Assembly (NCBI RefSeq): GCF_028617075.1
Contig: NZ_JAQKGV010000005.1
Span: 62,001-126,000 of the forward strand
Length of the DNA stretch: 64,000 nt
Reading direction: 5' to 3'
Source of the DNA: Rubrobacter calidifluminis
GTDB lineage: Bacteria > Actinomycetota > Rubrobacteria > Rubrobacterales > Rubrobacteraceae
The notes under the pieces are model-generated. The model saw nothing but the letters and a program-made list of their open reading frames with translations. It was not told where the DNA came from and ran no database searches. How positions within the stretch are numbered: the stretch's first letter is position 1; the number at the start of each line of letters is the position of its first letter. This document shows positions 48,295 to 59,141 of the stretch, in pieces. A program made the translations under genes and the position numbers.

Positions 48295-49641
48295 ATGCGT
48301 CTCGTAGTCGTCGGCGGGGTCGCGGCCGGGACGAAGGCGGCATCCCGGGCCCGCAGGGTCGCCCCGGAGCTGGAGATAACGCTCTACCAGGAGGAGCCGG
48401 AGGTCTCGATCAGCGAGTGCGGGCTCCCTTACTTCCTCTCGGGCACCGTCTCCGGGCGCGAAAGGCTCGTCGCCCGCACCCCGGAGGAGTTTGCCCGGAT
48501 GGACATCGAGGTCAGGACACGCCACCGGGTGGAGCGCATCGACCCGGCCTCGAAAGGGCTCCTGGTGCGTGATCTGCGCTCGGGCGAGACCTTCGAGGAC
48601 TCCTACGACCGGCTCATCGTCGCGACCGGGGCGCGGGCCGTGGTACCCCCGGTGGAGGGCACGGAGCTCGAAGGGGTCTTCACGCTGCGCTTCCTGACCG
48701 ACGCCGACCGCATCCTGCGCCACTTGAAAGAGCGCTCCCCGGAGAGGGCCGTCGTGGTCGGCGGCGGCTACATCGGCCTCGAGGCATCGGAGAACTTCAG
48801 GAAGATCGGCCTTGAAGTCACGCTCGTCCAGTCGGCGGAGCACGTCGCCCCCACCCACGACCCGGAGTTCTCCGAGATGGTCGAGCGGGAGCTCGCTAAA
48901 AACGGCGTCGAGGTCAACACCGGCAGCGCGGCGGAGGGTTTCTACGGCGAAGCAGGTCGCCTGCGGGGCGTGAGGCTCGCCGGAAGATGCCTGGATGCCG
49001 ACCTCGCGCTCGTCGGTGCGGGGATAGAGCCCGAGGTCACCCTGGCGCAGGAGGCGGGGGCCAAGATCGGCCGGACCGGCGCGATCCGGGTGGACCGCCA
49101 CATGAAGACGAGCCTGCCCGACGTGTGGGCTGCCGGGGACTGCGTCGAGACGACGAACCTGGCGAGCGGGCTCCCGGCGTGGGTCCCGCTCGGGGATACG
49201 GCGAATCAGATGGGCCGGGTCGCCGGGACAAACGCGGCGACGGGCCGGGACGAGCTGGAGTTCCCCGGCGCGCTCGCGACCGGCATCTTCAGGGTCTTCG
49301 AGCTACCGGTGGCGAAGACCGGCCTCTCCGAGCGCGAGGCTCGGCAGGCGGGCTTCGCGACGGTATGCGCCACGGTAGAATCCACGAGCCGCGCCGCCTA
49401 CTACCCGGGCACCAAAAAGGTCACGCTCAAACTCGTCGCCGACGGCGACGGCGGCACCCTCCTCGGGGCGCAGGCCGCCGGTGAGGGTGCGGACAGGCTC
49501 GTCGACGTGTGCGCGACGGCGATCTGGGGGAGGCTGGGCGTGGCGGATCTCGTCAACCTGGACCTGGCCTACGCGCCACCCTTCGGCCCGGCGCTGAGCC
49601 CCGTGATCCAGGCGGCGAGCGTCCTCTCCGGCAGGCTCTAA
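48295..49641 (+). CDS. CoA-disulfide reductase/NADH oxidase-like flavoprotein
   Basis: The 448-residue pyridine nucleotide-disulfide oxidoreductase has the FAD motif VVVGGVAAGTKAASRARR, the single redox cysteine in ISECGLPYFLSG (Cys near residue 42) and the NAD(P)H motif VVVGGGYIGLEASENFRK near residue 155. It also has DVWAAGDCVETTN near 280 and a C-terminal dimerisation domain. One active Cys at this place is typical of CoA-disulfide reductases, NADH oxidases and peroxidases. The gene lies after sodA, and its stop overlaps that of the convergent aldo/keto reductase gene by 4 bases. Oxidant defence is a plausible role. Confidence 0.9.
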   Translation: MRLVVVGGVAAGTKAASRARRVAPELEITLYQEEPEVSISECGLPYFLSGTVSGRERLVARTPEEFARMDIEVRTRHRVERIDPASKGLLVRDLRSGETFEDSYDRLIVATGARAVVPPVEGTELEGVFTLRFLTDADRILRHLKERSPERAVVVGGGYIGLEASENFRKIGLEVTLVQSAEHVAPTHDPEFSEMVERELAKNGVEVNTGSAAEGFYGEAGRLRGVRLAGRCLDADLALVGAGIEPEVTLAQEAGAKIGRTGAIRVDRHMKTSLPDVWAAGDCVETTNLASGLPAWVPLGDTANQMGRVAGTNAATGRDELEFPGALATGIFRVFELPVAKTGLSEREARQAGFATVCATVESTSRAAYYPGTKKVTLKLVADGDGGTLLGAQAAGEGADRLVDVCATAIWGRLGVADLVNLDLAYAPPFGPALSPVIQAASVLSGRL

Positions 49642-50603
49642 CGCCCGGCTACCGCGCCGGTGCGCGTGATCTGATCCAGCTCCCCAACCTCCTCGGGGGA
49701 GAGCGACCAGCCCAGAGCCCCCGCGTTCTGCCGGGCCTGCTCGCCGTTCTTGGCCCCGGGGATCGCGAGCACGTCGCGTTGGGTCACGAGCCAGTTGAGG
49801 GCGACCTGCGCGGGGGTTCTGCCGTGCCGGTCGGCGATGCGCTCCAGTGCGGAGACGACGGGCTCTATCCGTGCGAGCCCACGGGGGCTGAAGCGCCGGT
49901 CGAAGCGCCGCACGAGCCCGGAGGGCCTGACGCCGGGGCGGTACTTACCGGTCAGGAGCCCCTGCGCGAGCGGGCTGTAGGCGATGAGCGTCACACCCAG
50001 CTCCCGGCAGGCGTCGAGCACCCCGTTGTACTCCGGTGAGCGGTCGAGCAGGTTGTAGCGCACCTGGTTGGAGGCGAGCGGGACGCCATGATGCGCGAGC
50101 CGCTCGTGCGCCCGGCGCATCTGCGAGGCACCGTAGTTCGAGACCCCTACGGCCCGCGCCTTCCCCTCCTTGACCGCCTCGGCCAGCGCGTCCATCAGGC
50201 TCTCCACCTTCAGCAGCGGCGAGGGGAAGTGCACCTGGTAGAGGTCGACCGACTCGACCCCGAGCCGGCGCAGGCTCCCGTCGAGCGCCCGGAGCAGCGC
50301 TCTCGGGTCGAACCGGTGGGGAAGAGGGGCGAACTTGGTCGCGATGACGGGTCGGCGCGGCAGCTCCCCGGATCTCAGGACCTCGCCGATGATCCGCTCG
50401 GAGGCCCCGTTGCCGTAGATCTCGGCGGTGTCCACCAGATCGACCCCACTCTCCAGGCTCACCCGGAGCGCCGCCTCGGCGTCTTCCCTGCCGTAGCTGC
50501 CGCCGTAGCCCCAGAGGTAGCGTGTGCCCCACGCCCACGCCCCGACCCCGAGCGGGGCGACCTCCATCTCCGAACCGAGCCTGACCTTGCCGTCCTGCTG
50601 CAT
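49638..50603 (-). CDS. Aldo/keto reductase
   Basis: The 321-residue enzyme has the AKR residues Asp/Tyr in GVDLVDTAEIYGNGASERIIG (near residue 55) and Lys in VIATKFAPL (near 85), followed by SVDLYQVHFPSP and the NADP-binding IPGAKNGEQARQNAGAL near the C-terminus. It is a second, distinct AKR, only distantly related to that at 23724. No substrate can be given. It stands alone on the minus strand behind the TrpB2 gene, 50 bases away. Confidence 0.9.
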   Translation of the reverse strand: MQQDGKVRLGSEMEVAPLGVGAWAWGTRYLWGYGGSYGREDAEAALRVSLESGVDLVDTAEIYGNGASERIIGEVLRSGELPRRPVIATKFAPLPHRFDPRALLRALDGSLRRLGVESVDLYQVHFPSPLLKVESLMDALAEAVKEGKARAVGVSNYGASQMRRAHERLAHHGVPLASNQVRYNLLDRSPEYNGVLDACRELGVTLIAYSPLAQGLLTGKYRPGVRPSGLVRRFDRRFSPRGLARIEPVVSALERIADRHGRTPAQVALNWLVTQRDVLAIPGAKNGEQARQNAGALGWSLSPEEVGELDQITRTGAVAGR

Positions 50604-50652
50604 GAGAACCCTCCGTCAAAAGAAACAGGCAAAAGAGGGTATAGCACACTCC

Positions 50653-52005
50653 TCAGCCCGGTATGCGCGCGACGGCCTGCTCGATCTCCTCCTCGGAGTA
50701 CTCCAGATCGACGAGTTCCCCGGCGAGATAGCGCTCGTACGCCCCGAGGTCGAAGTGCCCGTGTCCGCAGAGGTTGAACGCGATCACCCGCTCCTCGCCC
50801 GCCTCTTTCGCCGCGAGCGCCTCGTCTATGGCGGCCTTTATCGCGTGGTTGACCTCCGGGGCGGGGAGTATCCCCTCGACCCGGGCGAAGGTCACCCCGG
50901 CCTCGAACGTCGGGTTCTGCGGGTAGGCACGGGCCTCGACGAGCCCCTCGTGCACCAGCGCGCTGAGTATGGGAGAGTCGCCGTGGTAGCGCAGCCCGCC
51001 GGCGTGGATCCCGGCGGGGACGAAGTCGTGGCCCAGGGTGTACATCTTGAGCATCGGGGTCATCCCCGCCTCATCCCCGAAGTCGTAGGTGAATCTGCCC
51101 TTGGTCAGCGTCGGGCAGGAGGAGGGCTCGACGGCGATGAAGCGGGTCTTCTTGCCGTTGACCAGGTTCTCGCGCAGGAACGGGAACGCGAACCCGCCGA
51201 AGTTCGAGCCGCCCCCCGCGCACCCGATCACGACGTCCGGCCACTCCCCGGCCATCTCCATCTGCTTCATGGCCTCCTGGCCGTTGACCGTCTGGTGCAG
51301 AAGCACGTGGTTCAGGACGCTCCCCAAAGAGTAGTTGGCGTCCTCGCTCGACGCCGCATCCTCGACGGCCTCGGAGATCGCGATTCCCAAAGACCCGGTT
51401 GTCTGCGGGTCCTCCTGCAGGACCCGGCGTCCGGCCCCGGTCTTCTCGCTCGGGCTCGGGTACACCTCCGCCCCGTAGGTCTGCATCATGACGCGGCGGT
51501 AGGGTTTCTGCTCGTAGGAGACGCGCACCATGTAGACGGTGCACTCCATCCCCATCAGCCGGCAGGCGAAGGCCAGAGACGAGCCCCACTGCCCCGCCCC
51601 GGTCTCGGTGGTCAGGCGTTTTACGCCCGCCTCGCGGTTGTAATAGGCCTGTGGGACGGCGGTGTTCGGCTTGTGGCTGCCGGGCGCGCTCACCCCCTCG
51701 TACTTGTAGTAGATGTGCGCCGGGGTGTCCAGATACCGCTCGAGCCGTCGCGCCCGGAACATCGGCGTCGGGCGCCAGAGGCTGTAGATCTCACGCACCT
51801 CCTCCGGGATCGGGATGTATCTCTCGGTGGAGACCTCCTGGCGGATTATCTCCTCCGGGAAGATCGCCGCGAGCGCCTCCGGCCCCACCGGCTTCCGGGT
51901 CGCAGGGTCGAGCGGCGGATCCAGCGCGAACGGCAGGTCCGCGACCAGGTTGTACCAGCTCTCCGGCAGCTCCCGCTCGTCGAGGAGAAACTTCGTCTGC
52001 TCCAT
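50653..52005 (-). CDS. trpB2: TrpB2-type tryptophan synthase beta-like enzyme
   Basis: The 450-residue PLP enzyme matches TrpB2: an N-terminal extension of about 80 residues, [16 protein letters not shown], the PLP lysine in [18 protein letters not shown] (near residue 112), [17 protein letters not shown] near 140 and [17 protein letters not shown] near 250. TrpB2 proteins make tryptophan from indole or serine derivatives, often without TrpA. No trpA or other trp gene is next to it, so its role may be indole salvage. The ATG follows GGAGGTGGTG. Confidence 0.93.
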   Translation of the reverse strand: MEQTKFLLDERELPESWYNLVADLPFALDPPLDPATRKPVGPEALAAIFPEEIIRQEVSTERYIPIPEEVREIYSLWRPTPMFRARRLERYLDTPAHIYYKYEGVSAPGSHKPNTAVPQAYYNREAGVKRLTTETGAGQWGSSLAFACRLMGMECTVYMVRVSYEQKPYRRVMMQTYGAEVYPSPSEKTGAGRRVLQEDPQTTGSLGIAISEAVEDAASSEDANYSLGSVLNHVLLHQTVNGQEAMKQMEMAGEWPDVVIGCAGGGSNFGGFAFPFLRENLVNGKKTRFIAVEPSSCPTLTKGRFTYDFGDEAGMTPMLKMYTLGHDFVPAGIHAGGLRYHGDSPILSALVHEGLVEARAYPQNPTFEAGVTFARVEGILPAPEVNHAIKAAIDEALAAKEAGEERVIAFNLCGHGHFDLGAYERYLAGELVDLEYSEEEIEQAVARIPG

Positions 52006-52041
52006 CCCACCACCTCCGTCGTACGTCCGGTCCGGCTGAGC

Positions 52042-54600
52042 TTAGCCGTGCCCAGAGGGGCTGTCAAACCTGCGCGGGAGGGTATGCACCGCGAGAGCCT
52101 GCCGGCCGCTGGTGCGGGCCCGGACCAGGATCTCCCTGCCGCGGTGGGTCTGGTACACCCGGTAGTAGATGGGCCTGCCGTCCAGGGTGACGAGGAAGAC
52201 GCGCCTCCCCCGAGGGACCACGTAACCGAGCGTGAGGTGCTTGAGGTGGACACGCGGCCTGACGACGGTGCGGTAGGTCCCGCCTCCGGCGGTGGCCGCA
52301 ACGGAGATCGAACCGCGCCCCAGCTTTATGTTCTTCCCGGAGATCCTGTGCTGCCCGGGCGGGAGCTGCGGGATGACCGCGAGGCGTTCCCTTCCCATGT
52401 CGGGGATCACGCCGAGCTGCTGGTGGACGACGGGCCAGATGGTCCCGTAGGTGCCCCACGCCTGCATGACCTGCGCGCGCTCGTTGAAAGGCTCGTCGAT
52501 GGAACGCCCGTAGTCCGGGGAGGGGGCTATCTCGGGCATCGCGCCGGGCTGCTCGTCGGGGATGAGCTGCAGGGCCGCGTTGTCGTCGGTGTAGCGACGC
52601 TGCTCTCCGAGCCTGCCATAGTTCCCCTCGCCGACGGCCATGATCGCGGTGTTGAGCGTGAAGGTCTGGCGGTTCGGGGTGGCGGGCGGCGGGGCCGGGT
52701 CGCAACCGGAGTAGCCCTGGACGTAGAGTCCGAAGCGGCCCGTGTAGCAGTGCTCCTGGCGCAGCCCGAGTGCCTTCCGGGCGTGAGACGGGGTGGCGAG
52801 CCCGTACAGTGGTCTTCCACCGGGGTAGAGCTCGGCCTCCATCGGGGTGACCCCGATCCACCACCGCTGCTCGAGTTTCTTGTTGCCGGGGTCCCTGAGC
52901 GAGTCGGCGTACTGCGGGATGTTCGCCATCCACCACGCCTTCTCGAAGCGGCTGCGCATCGAACTCGCCTTTGCGAGCGCCCATCGGACGGTCTTCTCAT
53001 CCCCCTTGCTCCTCGCCATGTCGGCGAGGTCGTAGAGCCCACGGAGGGTGTAGACGGCGACGTCGAGCTTCTCCTGCCCGAGCCCCGAAGCCTCGACGTT
53101 GCCCGCCCCCTCGGGCCAGAGGTCGCCGTCCCTGTCCTGCCGGCGGAAGATGTAGCGTAGGTTCTTCCTGACGAACGGGTACATCTCGTCGCGGAAGCGG
53201 TTGCCCCCGGTCCAGCGCCACACCAGGGCGACCGCGCTTGGGAACTTGGCGGTCTCGTCTATGTCCCCGTCGTCGGAGTTGAGCCCGAAGTAGACCGACC
53301 CGTCGGTGACGGTCTCGTGAACCACCTTGCCGCTGCCGCGGTTGGCGATCTCGCTGACCGCCTCGAGCGCCCGCAGATGATCCTCGGCGGTGGAGAACTG
53401 CCCGGCGGCGACGAGCGGAAAGGCGGTGTACTCGCCGTCGGTGGCGAACAGCCAGGGGTAGTCCGGGAACCCCGCGCCGACAAATCGTATCTTCTTGACC
53501 CTCCCGGCGGGCGGCGGGTACTCCTGGCCGGTGTGGGTGCGCCGAACCTCGAGGTTCCTGGCCTCCTGGGTAAGGTCGGCGAGGTTCTGCTTGCTCCAGC
53601 CCACGCTCTTCTGCAGCGTCCGGTCGCCGGGAATGCTGACCCTCGTCCGCGAGGCCAGCGCGAGACGTCGGGAGACTTTCTCGCGCAGCTCGCCCTGCGG
53701 GTCTGCGAGCACCCGCCGCTGCACCCGCAGCGCTTCTTTCGGCCCCGACTGGGAGCCGGTCACGGCGAACCAGACGGTCCTGGTGGAGTTCGCGGAAAGC
53801 TTCACCTCGTAGCGGAGCTCCCCGCCCGCGCCCCTGCCGTAGGCGGTGTCGTCGCAGCGGGCCGGAGCGCTCGCGGGGGAGGCCGGGCAGACGACCGGCG
53901 GGTCTTGCGGCCCGCGGAAGTTGTGCCCGGTTGCGTGTCCGGTAGGCTTGAGCGTGGAGCCCACGACGGCGGCCCAGTCGTGCGGGGCGGCGTTCTTTGC
54001 CGGCGGTCTCCCCTTCTCGCGGAAGACGAGGCGTCCATCCCGGTAGGAGGCGGAATCGCGGAGGTTGAAGGTCTTCTGGGAGGGTCTGGTCTCACCCCAG
54101 GGGTAGGCGCTCATCAGCTCGGAGTGGGCGTCTACCTCGATGGACACCCTGCGGGCAGAGCCCGTGTTCTTCAGCCTGAGCCCGAAGAGGGCCGTCCGGT
54201 GGCCGTCGGGTACGAAGTCGGTGCGGGTGATGCCGAGCCCGTCACGCCCGGGGAATCTCATCTTCACGTAGCCGTAGCCGCTGGTGAACTCCCGTGCGGG
54301 ACCGAGCCAGCGACCGTCGATGCCGAACCAGATGCCGTCGAGGAGCTTTATCGGGGGGCTCCAGATGCCGCCCATCTCACCGCGGGTGTGGAAGCCCATC
54401 GCCGGGAAGAGCCCGTCCTCGGTACCGACGACGTAGGCCCTGTCCCCGGCCACGACGTAGCGCCGGTCCTCGAGCCTGCTATCTACCGAGAGCGTGGGGG
54501 AGCTCGTGTGATGGGTGGTTCGGGCCGCAGCGGGAAGCGCGGAGCAGAGAGCAAAGAGCAAAATCACCACAACAGACCAGCGACGAACCGCCACCCGCAT
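52042..54600 (-). CDS. Large secreted six-hairpin glycosidase-like protein
   Basis: The protein is about 852 residues. It begins with a signal peptide (RRWSVVVILLFALCSALPAAA, cleaved near residue 27). A beta-rich region follows to about residue 290, and then an alpha/alpha barrel-like region with GAGFPDYPWLFATDGEYTAF, FRRQDRDGDLWPEGAGN and WWIGVTPMEAEL, patterns found in six-hairpin glycosidases such as GH15/GH63/GH94-like enzymes. A C-terminal beta domain ends it. I chose ATG at 54600, directly behind GAGGGGGCGAGG, because the signal peptide begins there. Polysaccharide hydrolysis outside the cell is the inferred role; a family number is not safe. Confidence 0.7.
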   Translation of the reverse strand: MRVAVRRWSVVVILLFALCSALPAAARTTHHTSSPTLSVDSRLEDRRYVVAGDRAYVVGTEDGLFPAMGFHTRGEMGGIWSPPIKLLDGIWFGIDGRWLGPAREFTSGYGYVKMRFPGRDGLGITRTDFVPDGHRTALFGLRLKNTGSARRVSIEVDAHSELMSAYPWGETRPSQKTFNLRDSASYRDGRLVFREKGRPPAKNAAPHDWAAVVGSTLKPTGHATGHNFRGPQDPPVVCPASPASAPARCDDTAYGRGAGGELRYEVKLSANSTRTVWFAVTGSQSGPKEALRVQRRVLADPQGELREKVSRRLALASRTRVSIPGDRTLQKSVGWSKQNLADLTQEARNLEVRRTHTGQEYPPPAGRVKKIRFVGAGFPDYPWLFATDGEYTAFPLVAAGQFSTAEDHLRALEAVSEIANRGSGKVVHETVTDGSVYFGLNSDDGDIDETAKFPSAVALVWRWTGGNRFRDEMYPFVRKNLRYIFRRQDRDGDLWPEGAGNVEASGLGQEKLDVAVYTLRGLYDLADMARSKGDEKTVRWALAKASSMRSRFEKAWWMANIPQYADSLRDPGNKKLEQRWWIGVTPMEAELYPGGRPLYGLATPSHARKALGLRQEHCYTGRFGLYVQGYSGCDPAPPPATPNRQTFTLNTAIMAVGEGNYGRLGEQRRYTDDNAALQLIPDEQPGAMPEIAPSPDYGRSIDEPFNERAQVMQAWGTYGTIWPVVHQQLGVIPDMGRERLAVIPQLPPGQHRISGKNIKLGRGSISVAATAGGGTYRTVVRPRVHLKHLTLGYVVPRGRRVFLVTLDGRPIYYRVYQTHRGREILVRARTSGRQALAVHTLPRRFDSPSGHG

Positions 54601-54668
54601 CCTCGCCCCCTCTTCCCGACTCCTTTCCCACACCGGAGCATACAGCCCTCCGGGGAAGGGATCAAGCG

Positions 54669-55538
54669 TCATCCGAAGGCGAGCACGATTATCCCACCGA
54701 CCATAAGCCCGGCGGCGAAAAGACGCCTCTCCACCCCTCCCTCGGACAGGAGCCTCCCCCCCATCACCGTTCCGATGAGGATCCCAACCTCCCGCACCGG
54801 CGCGATCCTGCTGACCGGCGTGAAGACCATCGCCGTGAGCACCAGGAGATAAGCGAGCGGGGAGAGGACCGCCACACCGATGGCCTCCGCCCGGTGCTCG
54901 CGCCAGGTGCGACCGACCTCCTGTCTCTCACGCAGGGCGAGCGGGGTGAGCAGGGCGCTCTCCACGAACAGGGACGCCCAGTAATAGAGCAGGGGGGCAA
55001 GCGCGAGGTCGCTCACGGCGTACTTGTCCCACAAAGTGTAGGCGGCGATGAGGATGCCGGTGAGAATTCCGTAGACGACGCCCGCACGCCCGCTCTTTCC
55101 ACCTCTCCCTACACCCGGCTCACGCGCCAGCAGGAACACACCGGCCGTTATCGCGAAGACCCCGCCCACGCCGAGGGGCCCGAGGCGTTCTCCGAAGACG
55201 ATCGTCGCGGCGAAGCTCGAGAGCAGGGGTCCCGTGCCGCGCGCGAGGGGGTAGACGACCGAGAGGTCCCCGCTCCCGTAGCCTCTCTGCAGGCAGAGGA
55301 AGTAGGCGGCGTGCAGGATGCCGGTTCCGATCATGAACAGGGCTCCGATCTTTTCCACGTCGCCCCCTGCTCCGCGCAGCACGAAGATGGCGGCTACCGG
55401 GGTGTAGATTAGGGTGGAAAGCACGCTATAGAGCCAGACGAAGGGCACACCGTCCTCTCCGGAGCGCTTGGCCAGAAGGTTCCAGGTGGCGTGAATGAGC
55501 CCCGAGCAGACGACGAGAACCAGAGCGAGGATGGTCAT
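54669..55538 (-). CDS. EamA/DMT-superfamily transporter
   Basis: The 289-residue protein has ten predicted helices in two EamA repeats of five, with HATWNLLAKRSG in helix 1 and the Pro-Leu-Ala-Arg-Gly segment VVYPLARGTGPLLSSFAA near residue 95. DMT transporters export amino acids or metabolites; the substrate is unknown. The ATG abuts the stop of the S9 peptidase gene upstream, so the two are cotranscribed, hinting at peptide or amino-acid export after hydrolysis. Confidence 0.88.
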   Translation of the reverse strand: MTILALVLVVCSGLIHATWNLLAKRSGEDGVPFVWLYSVLSTLIYTPVAAIFVLRGAGGDVEKIGALFMIGTGILHAAYFLCLQRGYGSGDLSVVYPLARGTGPLLSSFAATIVFGERLGPLGVGGVFAITAGVFLLAREPGVGRGGKSGRAGVVYGILTGILIAAYTLWDKYAVSDLALAPLLYYWASLFVESALLTPLALRERQEVGRTWREHRAEAIGVAVLSPLAYLLVLTAMVFTPVSRIAPVREVGILIGTVMGGRLLSEGGVERRLFAAGLMVGGIIVLAFG

Positions 55539-57320
<1,782 letters not shown>

Positions 57321-57571
57321 GACTTCCTCCTCCAGTACGCCCGTAGCCGGACACAAAGCATACATCCTCATGAAAACCGCAGCAAAAGCGCGGCTTTCGC
57401 ACCGAATGTTTCCAGAATAACATCCTCTCAACATGCATCTTTGGAGATTTTAGTTTCAAGATGACTGTGAGGTTTTTCACGAACACTCCCGGGGGCAGCT
57501 TGCGCGGGGGCGGCTTTCTGTTATTCTCTCGCACCGTTGTTGTTGTGAAGGCAAATCTGGAGGGGGCTTCC

Positions 57572-57970
57572 TTGAAGTCTTTACTCAAGATGCTGTTTGT
57601 TGCCGGTGTTCTGGCGCTATCGGTAGCGTTCGTCCAGAAGGACGCGCAGGCCGAGCCTCTGGTGGCCAGCTGGTACGGCCCTGGCTTCCAGGGCGCGCTC
57701 ACGGCGAGCGGTCAGCCGTTCAACATGTACGACTACACCGCCGCCTCCCCGTACCTGCCGTTCGGCACCAAGCTCAGGGTCTGCTACGATGGGTGCGTGG
57801 TGGTCACGGTCAACGACCGGGGGCCGTACGTGGCGGGCAGGCAGCTCGACCTCTCCTACGCCGCCGCCCAGGCCATCGGGCTCTACGGCGTAGGCACCGT
57901 TGACGCGACGATCGTCGGCAGCGGCAGCGGTTACTACAGCCCGTACTACTACGGCTACGGCTACTACTAA
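57572..57970 (+). CDS. Secreted RlpA-like (DPBB) protein, short form
   Basis: The 132-residue protein starts at TTG 57572, 6 bases after GGAGGGGG; an ATG at 57461 in the same frame would add a non-signal-like N-terminus. A signal peptide (KSLLKMLFVAGVLALSVAF, cleaved near AQA-EP) is followed by the RlpA double-psi barrel and a Tyr/Gly-rich end (YYSPYYYGYGYY). The barrel DNA (57660-57883) is identical to that of the anchored RlpA gene at 22341-23426. Here there is no linker or LPxTG, so the protein is probably released or bound through its tail. A strong terminator follows. Confidence 0.9.
   Translation: MKSLLKMLFVAGVLALSVAFVQKDAQAEPLVASWYGPGFQGALTASGQPFNMYDYTAASPYLPFGTKLRVCYDGCVVVTVNDRGPYVAGRQLDLSYAAAQAIGLYGVGTVDATIVGSGSGYYSPYYYGYGYY
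57660..57883 (+). repeat. 224-bp perfect inverted repeat, copy B (RlpA domain)
   Basis: All 224 bases match 23091-23314 of the opposite strand. The flanks differ at once: upstream CCTC against CAAA, downstream T against A. Both genes stay in frame through the repeat. Confidence 0.95.
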
Positions 57971-58007
57971 GCCGATCTGGAAGCGCCGCGAGAACGGCAC
58001 GGGTGAG

Positions 58008-58037
58008 ATCGGGGCCTCTCCGGAGGCCCCGATTTTT
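58008..58037 (+). terminator. Rho-independent terminator after the short RlpA gene
   Basis: ATCGGGGCCTC pairs with GAGGCCCCGAT (11 bp) over a 4-base loop and is followed by TTTTT on the plus strand, a textbook terminator. Confidence 0.92.
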
Positions 58038-58086
58038 GTGTCCCATTACCCAGGTCGGCCTCCCATGTATTAGGATTAGTGCCGGG

Positions 58087-58611
58087 ATGATCCTGCGAGA
58101 GCTCGAAAAGACGCCACTTTTTAGTCCCCTCGAGCCCAAGGAGCTCGAGGAGTTCGCACGCGTCTGCGAGGAGGTGGTCTATCCAGCGGGGGATGTCCTG
58201 ATCCAGGAGGGCAGGCCCCACGAGAACCTCTTCGTTCTGCTCTCGGGTGAGGTGGAGGTTCTCAAGCGGGTGCCGGGGAGCAGGCCCAGGGTGCTCGCGA
58301 GCATCGATGCTGGCAGGGAACGGGCCGTCGTCGGGGAGGTCGGACTGCTGGCGGAGAACGCGGCTACCGCGACCGTACGGGCCCGGACGAAGGTGGAGGC
58401 GATAAGGATACCGCGCGCGAAGTTCCGGCGGATGATCTCCGGCGGGAATCCGGCCGCCTACAAGCTCTCCTACGAAGTTGCGCGCACGCTGGCCCGGCGC
58501 CTGTCACGGCTAGACGAAGAGGTCGCGCACACGGCGCGCGAGCTCGAAGGTGGAGGAGACGTGGACCTCGAAGCGTTCCGCGACAGGTTGATGACCGAAT
58601 GGTCCGCGTGA
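58087..58611 (+). CDS. Cyclic-nucleotide-binding-domain protein, first of a pair
   Basis: The 174-residue protein is a single CRP-type sensor fold without DNA-binding domain: FSPLEPKELEEFARVCEEVVYPAGDVLIQEG, ENLFVLLSGEVEVLKR and VVGEVGLLAENAATATVRARTKVEAIRI. A helical tail of about 45 residues ends in DRLMTEWSA. The phosphate-binding cassette around GEVGLLAENAATATV is incomplete compared with true cAMP binders, so the ligand is unknown. I used ATG at 58087, where homology begins. The paralogue starts 8 bases after its stop. Confidence 0.85.
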   Translation: MILRELEKTPLFSPLEPKELEEFARVCEEVVYPAGDVLIQEGRPHENLFVLLSGEVEVLKRVPGSRPRVLASIDAGRERAVVGEVGLLAENAATATVRARTKVEAIRIPRAKFRRMISGGNPAAYKLSYEVARTLARRLSRLDEEVAHTARELEGGGDVDLEAFRDRLMTEWSA

Positions 58612-58618
58612 GTGACAA

Positions 58619-59140
58619 ATGAGTGAGACCCTGCTGGAGACACTGGAGCCGTTCACGAGGCTCGAGCCGGGAGAGCTGGAACAGATCCGGAGGATAGCGC
58701 GCCCGGTCGAGTTCGGGCCCGGAAGCACCCTGATACGAGAAGGGGAGCCTTGCCGGGCGCTCTACGTGCTCGCCTCCGGAACCGTCGAGGTGCGCAAGAA
58801 GATCCTTCCGGGCAGCACCCGCCAGCTCGCCGTCCTCAAGGCCCCGACCGTGGTGGGTGAGGTGGGGCTCCTCGCCGGAGGAGTGCGGTCCACGGCTCTC
58901 GTGCGGGCGCGAACCAGGACACGAGGGTACGAGATCCCGCGCGAGGCCTTCGTCGGGCTCGTCGAGGAAGGCTCGCTCGCCGCCCTCAAGGTAGTCTACG
59001 AGCTGGGGCGGCTTCTCGCCGAGCGCATGGCGAAGACCGACGATACCATCGCGCAGCTCGTGACCAGGCTGGAGGAGGGCGGCGAAACCCAGGGCCCGGA
59101 GATCTTCCGGGACACCATGATGCAGGAGTGGGGCTCCTGA
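58619..59140 (+). CDS. Cyclic-nucleotide-binding-domain protein, second of a pair
   Basis: The 173-residue protein is a paralogue of the previous one, with the same layout: LEPGELEQIRRIARPVEFGPGSTLIREGE, ALYVLASGTVEVRKK, TVVGEVGLLAGGVRSTALVRARTRTRGYEI, and a tail ending FRDTMMQEWGS. It also lacks a DNA-binding or catalytic domain. The shared C-terminal pattern (E-x-FRD-x2-M-x2-EW) suggests the two proteins form a hetero-oligomer or dock on a common partner. It is convergent with the GntR gene. Confidence 0.85.
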   Translation: MSETLLETLEPFTRLEPGELEQIRRIARPVEFGPGSTLIREGEPCRALYVLASGTVEVRKKILPGSTRQLAVLKAPTVVGEVGLLAGGVRSTALVRARTRTRGYEIPREAFVGLVEEGSLAALKVVYELGRLLAERMAKTDDTIAQLVTRLEEGGETQGPEIFRDTMMQEWGS

Positions 59141-59141
59141 G

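Noticed and set aside
47473-49101. Upstream extension of the LOV-PP2C frame to over 1100 residues
   Set aside because: The extension runs antisense through superoxide dismutase and the flavoprotein gene. The LOV protein starts at 47472 or 47463.
50524-53160. An 878-residue plus-strand open frame opposite TrpB2 and the glycosidase-like gene
   Set aside because: Its composition (Arg/Leu/Val/His-rich with no domain) is that of the reverse complement of the real genes; TrpB2 motifs on the other strand are unambiguous.
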